From an uncultured Clostridia bacterium (GTDB taxonomy: Bacteria > Bacillota > Clostridia > Lachnospirales > CAG-274), in the NCBI GenBank assembly GCA_947629215.1, contig CANRCU010000158.1, positions 1-5,657 of the forward strand: DNA of 5,657 bases, written 5' to 3'. Position numbers and translations under genes: made by a program. How positions within the stretch are numbered: position 1 is the stretch's first letter; each line of letters starts with the position of its first letter. Below, one piece after another: positions 4,826 to 5,657 of the stretch. Below the pieces are notes generated by a model. It was not told the origin of the DNA. It saw only the letters and a list, made by a program, of their open reading frames with translations, and searched no databases.

Positions 4826-4939
4826 TTCGTCCCGCTTTTTACTAAGCGAAAAATTGCTTTTCGTTTACGAAAAGCGAAATTTTTTTGCTTAGACTTCAGA
4901 AAAAAGCGGGCGGGGGTTTGGGGCAGCGCCCCATTTAGA
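4826..4939 (+). repeat. Module C copy 4, long hairpin
   Basis: It has the usual outer stem CCGCTTTTT/AAAAAGCGG (4832-4840/about 4899-4908). The inner arm is an imperfect stem beginning CTAAGC/GCTTAG and ending GCTTTTCG-TTTA-CGAAAAGC (4856-4863/4868-4875). It resembles the long form C2 but has two more closing pairs at the tip. The tail TGGGGC-AGC-GCCCCA follows (about 4919-4933). Confidence 0.85.
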
Positions 4940-4983
4940 TAAATAAAAAAACAGCCTCACGGAGAAACATTTGCGTGTTTGCC
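4938..4983 (+). repeat. Module B copy 7, internally deleted
   Basis: Same structure as the deleted copy at 2601-2644: GATAAATAAAAAAACAG joins CCTCACGGAG directly, and a C module ending CCCCATTTA precedes it. The B linker to B8 follows and matches the B1-B2 linker closely. Confidence 0.82.
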
Positions 4984-5042
4984 GGTAGGGTTGATTTGGT
5001 TGTGAGGTTTGAAAAGTTTGTTGATAAAATAAAGACGCTGAG

Positions 5043-5114
5043 GGCAAGCCCCGCAAATAATCTCCGTATCGGCTGAAAAAAACAGCCTCACGGAGAAACA
5101 TTTGCGTGTTTGCC
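5043..5114 (+). repeat. Module B copy 8 (alpha type)
   Basis: The full stem is identical to B1 and B4 over the 72-base core. The left flank differs (AAAGACGCTGAGG instead of AAAAACAGAGG), so identity stops at the hairpin boundary. The right flank continues into the same linker that precedes A2 in array I. Confidence 0.9.
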
Positions 5115-5173
5115 AAAAAGATTGATGAGGTTGTGGGGTTTTAGAAGAGTGTTTAATCAGAGTAAATCGAAAT

Positions 5174-5378
5174 TTGGGGCAGAGGTACATTTAAATCAAA
5201 AAAGAATGTACGAATAAATAAAGTTAAATTAAAACGACATTTAAAGGACACCTTAAATAATATACGAGTAAATAAAGTTAAATAAAAACGACACCTAAAG
5301 GGCACCTTTAGGTGTCAAATAAAAGTTTTCGCCAAGCCTTTTACAAAAGGCTTGTGGGGTTTGGGGTGAAACCCCAAA
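5174..5378. repeat. Module A copy 3 with internal tandem duplication, upstream of the lysin gene
   Basis: A block of about 50 bases occurs twice (5206-5253 and 5260-5309); the first copy is degraded. The intact hairpins are GACACCTAAAGG-GCA-CCTTTAGGTGTC (5290-5301/5305-5316), CAAGCCTTTT/AAAAGGCTTG (about 5334-5355), and TTTGGGGT-GAA-ACCCCAAA (5360-5367/5371-5378). In the last one the usual C-G pair next to the loop is T-A, changed on both arms. The module ends 22 bases before the lysin start codon. Confidence 0.9.
5280..5316 (-). terminator. Minus-strand intrinsic terminator-like hairpin in A3
   Basis: A 12 bp perfect stem (5290-5301/5305-5316) is followed on the minus strand by GTTTTTATTT. 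It is the third copy with this orientation relative to the phage genes. It would stop antisense transcription leaving the lysin gene. Confidence 0.5.
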
Positions 5379-5400
5379 AAACAAAAAAGGGGGAGTGCAG

Positions 5401-5657
5401 ATGGCGACGCAAGCAGAGAAGATCATAGACTGGGCGAAAAGCAAGGTCGGTTCGGGCAAATGGTCGGGGTTATGTCAGAAATTTGTCAGGGAGGCATACG
5501 AGGCGGGCGGTATACACGGTTCGGCTATAAATGCGACGTTAGCGTGGAACAAGTGGGGTGTTTCGACGAGCAAGAAAAATATTCCCGTTTGTGCGGCGGT
5601 ATACTTCAGGGGTACGAATGCCGTTGTGGGGCATGTTGCTCTTTACATAGGCAACGG
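5401..5657 (+). CDS. NlpC/P60- or CHAP-like cysteine hydrolase, probable endolysin (3'-partial)
   Basis: Eighty-five codons are visible before the window ends. The pattern is that of a papain-like peptidoglycan hydrolase domain at the very N-terminus: AEKIIDWAKSKVGSGKWSGLC (5-25), with a probable nucleophile Cys25 in GLCQKFVREAYEAGG, and GHVALYIGN (77-85), whose His78 is the expected second catalytic residue. There is no signal peptide, which fits a phage endolysin released through a holin rather than a secreted autolysin. Such enzymes cut peptide bonds or cross-links in peptidoglycan to release phage. The start is ATG 5401, with a clear Shine-Dalgarno AAGGGGGAG (5387-5395) 5 bases upstream. 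The gene follows A3 directly. The C-terminal part, often a cell-wall binding domain, is outside the window. NlpC/P60 and CHAP cannot be separated from this fragment; a tail-associated hydrolase is an alternative. Confidence 0.8.
   Translation, partial: MATQAEKIIDWAKSKVGSGKWSGLCQKFVREAYEAGGIHGSAINATLAWNKWGVSTSKKNIPVCAAVYFRGTNAVVGHVALYIGN

Larger units (their letters stand above)
4168..5400. repeat. Repeat array II between terL and the lysin gene (no clear gene)
   Basis: These 1233 bases mirror array I. In order they hold an inverted A hairpin pair (4182-4237), a mostly unique stretch (4238-4323), B4 (4346-4435) with its linker, a D-like tail (about 4498-4520), inverted B5 (4548-4619), a unique AT-rich stretch (4620-4709), the A hairpin pair again (4710-4762), half of B6 (about 4792-4825), C4 (4826-4939), a deleted B (4938-4983), B8 (5043-5114) and A3 (5174-5378). 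A 30-codon frame ATG 4258-TAA 4350 runs into repeat sequence and has a Shine-Dalgarno-like GGGAGG only 1 base from its ATG, so I do not call it a gene. Confidence 0.86.

Noticed and set aside
4168..5400. Insertion sequence
   Set aside because: No transposase frame is present. The modules are too short and multiply nested, and no clear target-site duplications are visible.

Overview
The window comes from a low-to-mid-GC Gram-positive bacterium, most likely a member of the Clostridia. This is inferred from G-rich Shine-Dalgarno sites, a TTG start, purine-rich coding strands that all run the same way, a PBSX-type terminase, and the kind of palindromic intergenic repeats common in gut Clostridia. 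Genus and species cannot be read from the sequence.

Layout. (1) Positions 2-1087 hold the chromosomal housekeeping gene mnmA, which lacks its first few codons at the window edge. (2) Positions 1088-1250 are a short, repeat-free regulatory gap. It has a strong sigma-A-type promoter with a palindrome in its spacer, followed by a hairpin-T-tract terminator. (3) Positions 1251-1610 encode a phage terminase small subunit (TerS). (4) Positions 1611-2928 hold repeat array I, about 1.3 kb with no credible gene. (5) Positions 2929-4167 encode an apparently intact PBSX-family terminase large subunit (TerL). (6) Positions 4168-5400 hold repeat array II, about 1.2 kb. (7) Positions 5401-5657 are the start of an NlpC/P60- or CHAP-like cysteine hydrolase, probably an endolysin, cut by the window end.

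The phage genes form a co-directional TerS-TerL-lysin series beside mnmA. They are not packed as in a working prophage: TerS and TerL normally abut, and TerL is normally followed by portal and head genes. Here non-coding mosaic DNA fills both gaps, suggesting a degraded or rearranged prophage colonised by repeats. The sequence does not tell us whether anything still packages DNA.

The arrays are built from a few recurring modules, named here only for convenience. A is an AT-rich leader, a 11-12 bp GACACCTAAAG hairpin, a CAAGCC hairpin and a GGGGC/GCCCC hairpin. B is an ~72 nt four-step stem with a poly-A loop. C is an 85-110 nt long hairpin ending in ATGGGGC/GCCCCAT. D is a 70 nt unit with a CAAAGCG/CGCTTTG hairpin. 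S is a CCTCCCC/GGGGAGG double hairpin. Copies occur in both orientations, nested, partly deleted and tandemly duplicated. Differences between copies repeatedly preserve base pairing while scrambling any reading frame, so the modules look like structured nucleic-acid elements (REP/MITE-like or transcribed as structured RNA) rather than genes. Both arrays end with the same B-A module just before the next phage gene.
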